Assembly: GCA_023525715.1 (NCBI GenBank)
Contig: CM042010.1
Coordinates: 78,989,894 to 79,053,893 of the forward strand
Length of the DNA stretch: 64,000 nucleotides
Reading direction: 5' to 3'
From: Cichorium intybus
Lineage: Eukaryota; Streptophyta; Magnoliopsida; Asterales; Asteraceae
The notes under the pieces were generated by a model, which saw nothing but the letters and a program-made list of their open reading frames with translations, was not told the origin of the DNA and searched no databases. Below are positions 63,508 to 64,000 of this stretch, in pieces. A program made the position numbers and the translations under genes. Position 1 is the first letter of the stretch, and every line of letters begins with the position of its first letter.

Positions 63508-64000
63508 GTCCATAACCCAACACAACCTTCATAATGGTTCATAACCCATCACAACCCTTTATAATGGTCCATAACCCATCACAACCCTTCATAATTGAGC
63601 ATAACTCATCACAACCCTTAATAATGGTCCATAATCTAACACAACCCTTTCTATGGTCAATAACCCATCATAATCATTGATAATGGTTCATAAACCATCA
63701 CAACCTTCATAGTAGTACATAACCCATACAACCCTTTATAACGGTCCATAACACATCACAACGTTTTCTAATGGTCCATAACACATCACAACCCTTTCTA
63801 TAGTCCATAACCCATCACAACCGTGCTTAATGGTCCATAACAATAACAACCCTTCATAATGGTCCATAACCCATAAAAACCTTCAAAATAGTCAATAACC
63901 TACCACAAGCCTTCATAATTGACCATAACCTATCACAACCCTTCATAATTGACCATAACCCATCACAACCCTTCCTATGGTCCATATCTCAGTACAACCC
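63508..64000. repeat. ~30-bp satellite array, block 6
   Basis: The array resumes with gtcca, the target duplication of element B, and runs off the right edge of the window. Confidence 0.97.

Overview
The window is repeat-rich, heterochromatin-like DNA from a flowering plant, most likely a eudicot. I found no ordinary host gene outside mobile DNA, no rRNA, tRNA or CRISPR, and no bacterial-style gene organisation. Evidence for a plant: Ty1/copia (SIRE-like, Ale/Retrofit-like and a decayed third type) and Ty3/gypsy Tekay-like chromovirus retrotransposons, tRNA-iMet type primer sites, plant TATA boxes, telo-box motifs, and an RWP-RK (RKD-type) transcription factor gene with GT-AG introns. The species cannot be read from the sequence.

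Layout. The substrate is one array of a ~30-bp satellite, now cut into six visible blocks (1929-9256, 18075-20965, 25426-26044, 31107-35545, 37331-37420, 63508-64000). Into it, left to right: a copia LTR (380-1697) next to what looks like the 3' end of a gypsy LTR (to 1928); a decayed minus-strand copia element (9257-18074); a plus-strand Tekay-like gypsy element with a large 5' deletion (20966-25425); a truncated minus-strand gypsy-like element A that carries an RKD-type gene (26045-31106); a solo LTR of the same family (35546-37330); and a large minus-strand gypsy-like element B (37421-63507) flanked by the 5-bp duplication gtcca.

Element B is a nest. Its left LTR was hit by an Ale/Retrofit-like copia element (39990-46090, duplication gtttt). 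Its interior carries a second RKD-type gene whose third exon, inside the RWP-RK domain, was hit by a SIRE-like copia element (48764-59425, duplication atatc). Counting mismatches between LTR pairs by eye, B looks oldest, then the Ale-like copy, then the SIRE-like copy.

The main point of interest is that two gypsy-like elements with different but partly related LTRs each carry an RKD-type gene in antisense, with introns and a homologous upstream region. Copy A has two in-frame stops and probably a 1-base loss at exon 2; copy B has one in-frame stop plus the SIRE insertion. A second unexplained signal is a set of four palindromes in the 9257-18074 element that share a ~22-bp centre but have different, locally matching arms. 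Gypsy-type insertions also fall repeatedly in the same ten bases of the satellite unit.
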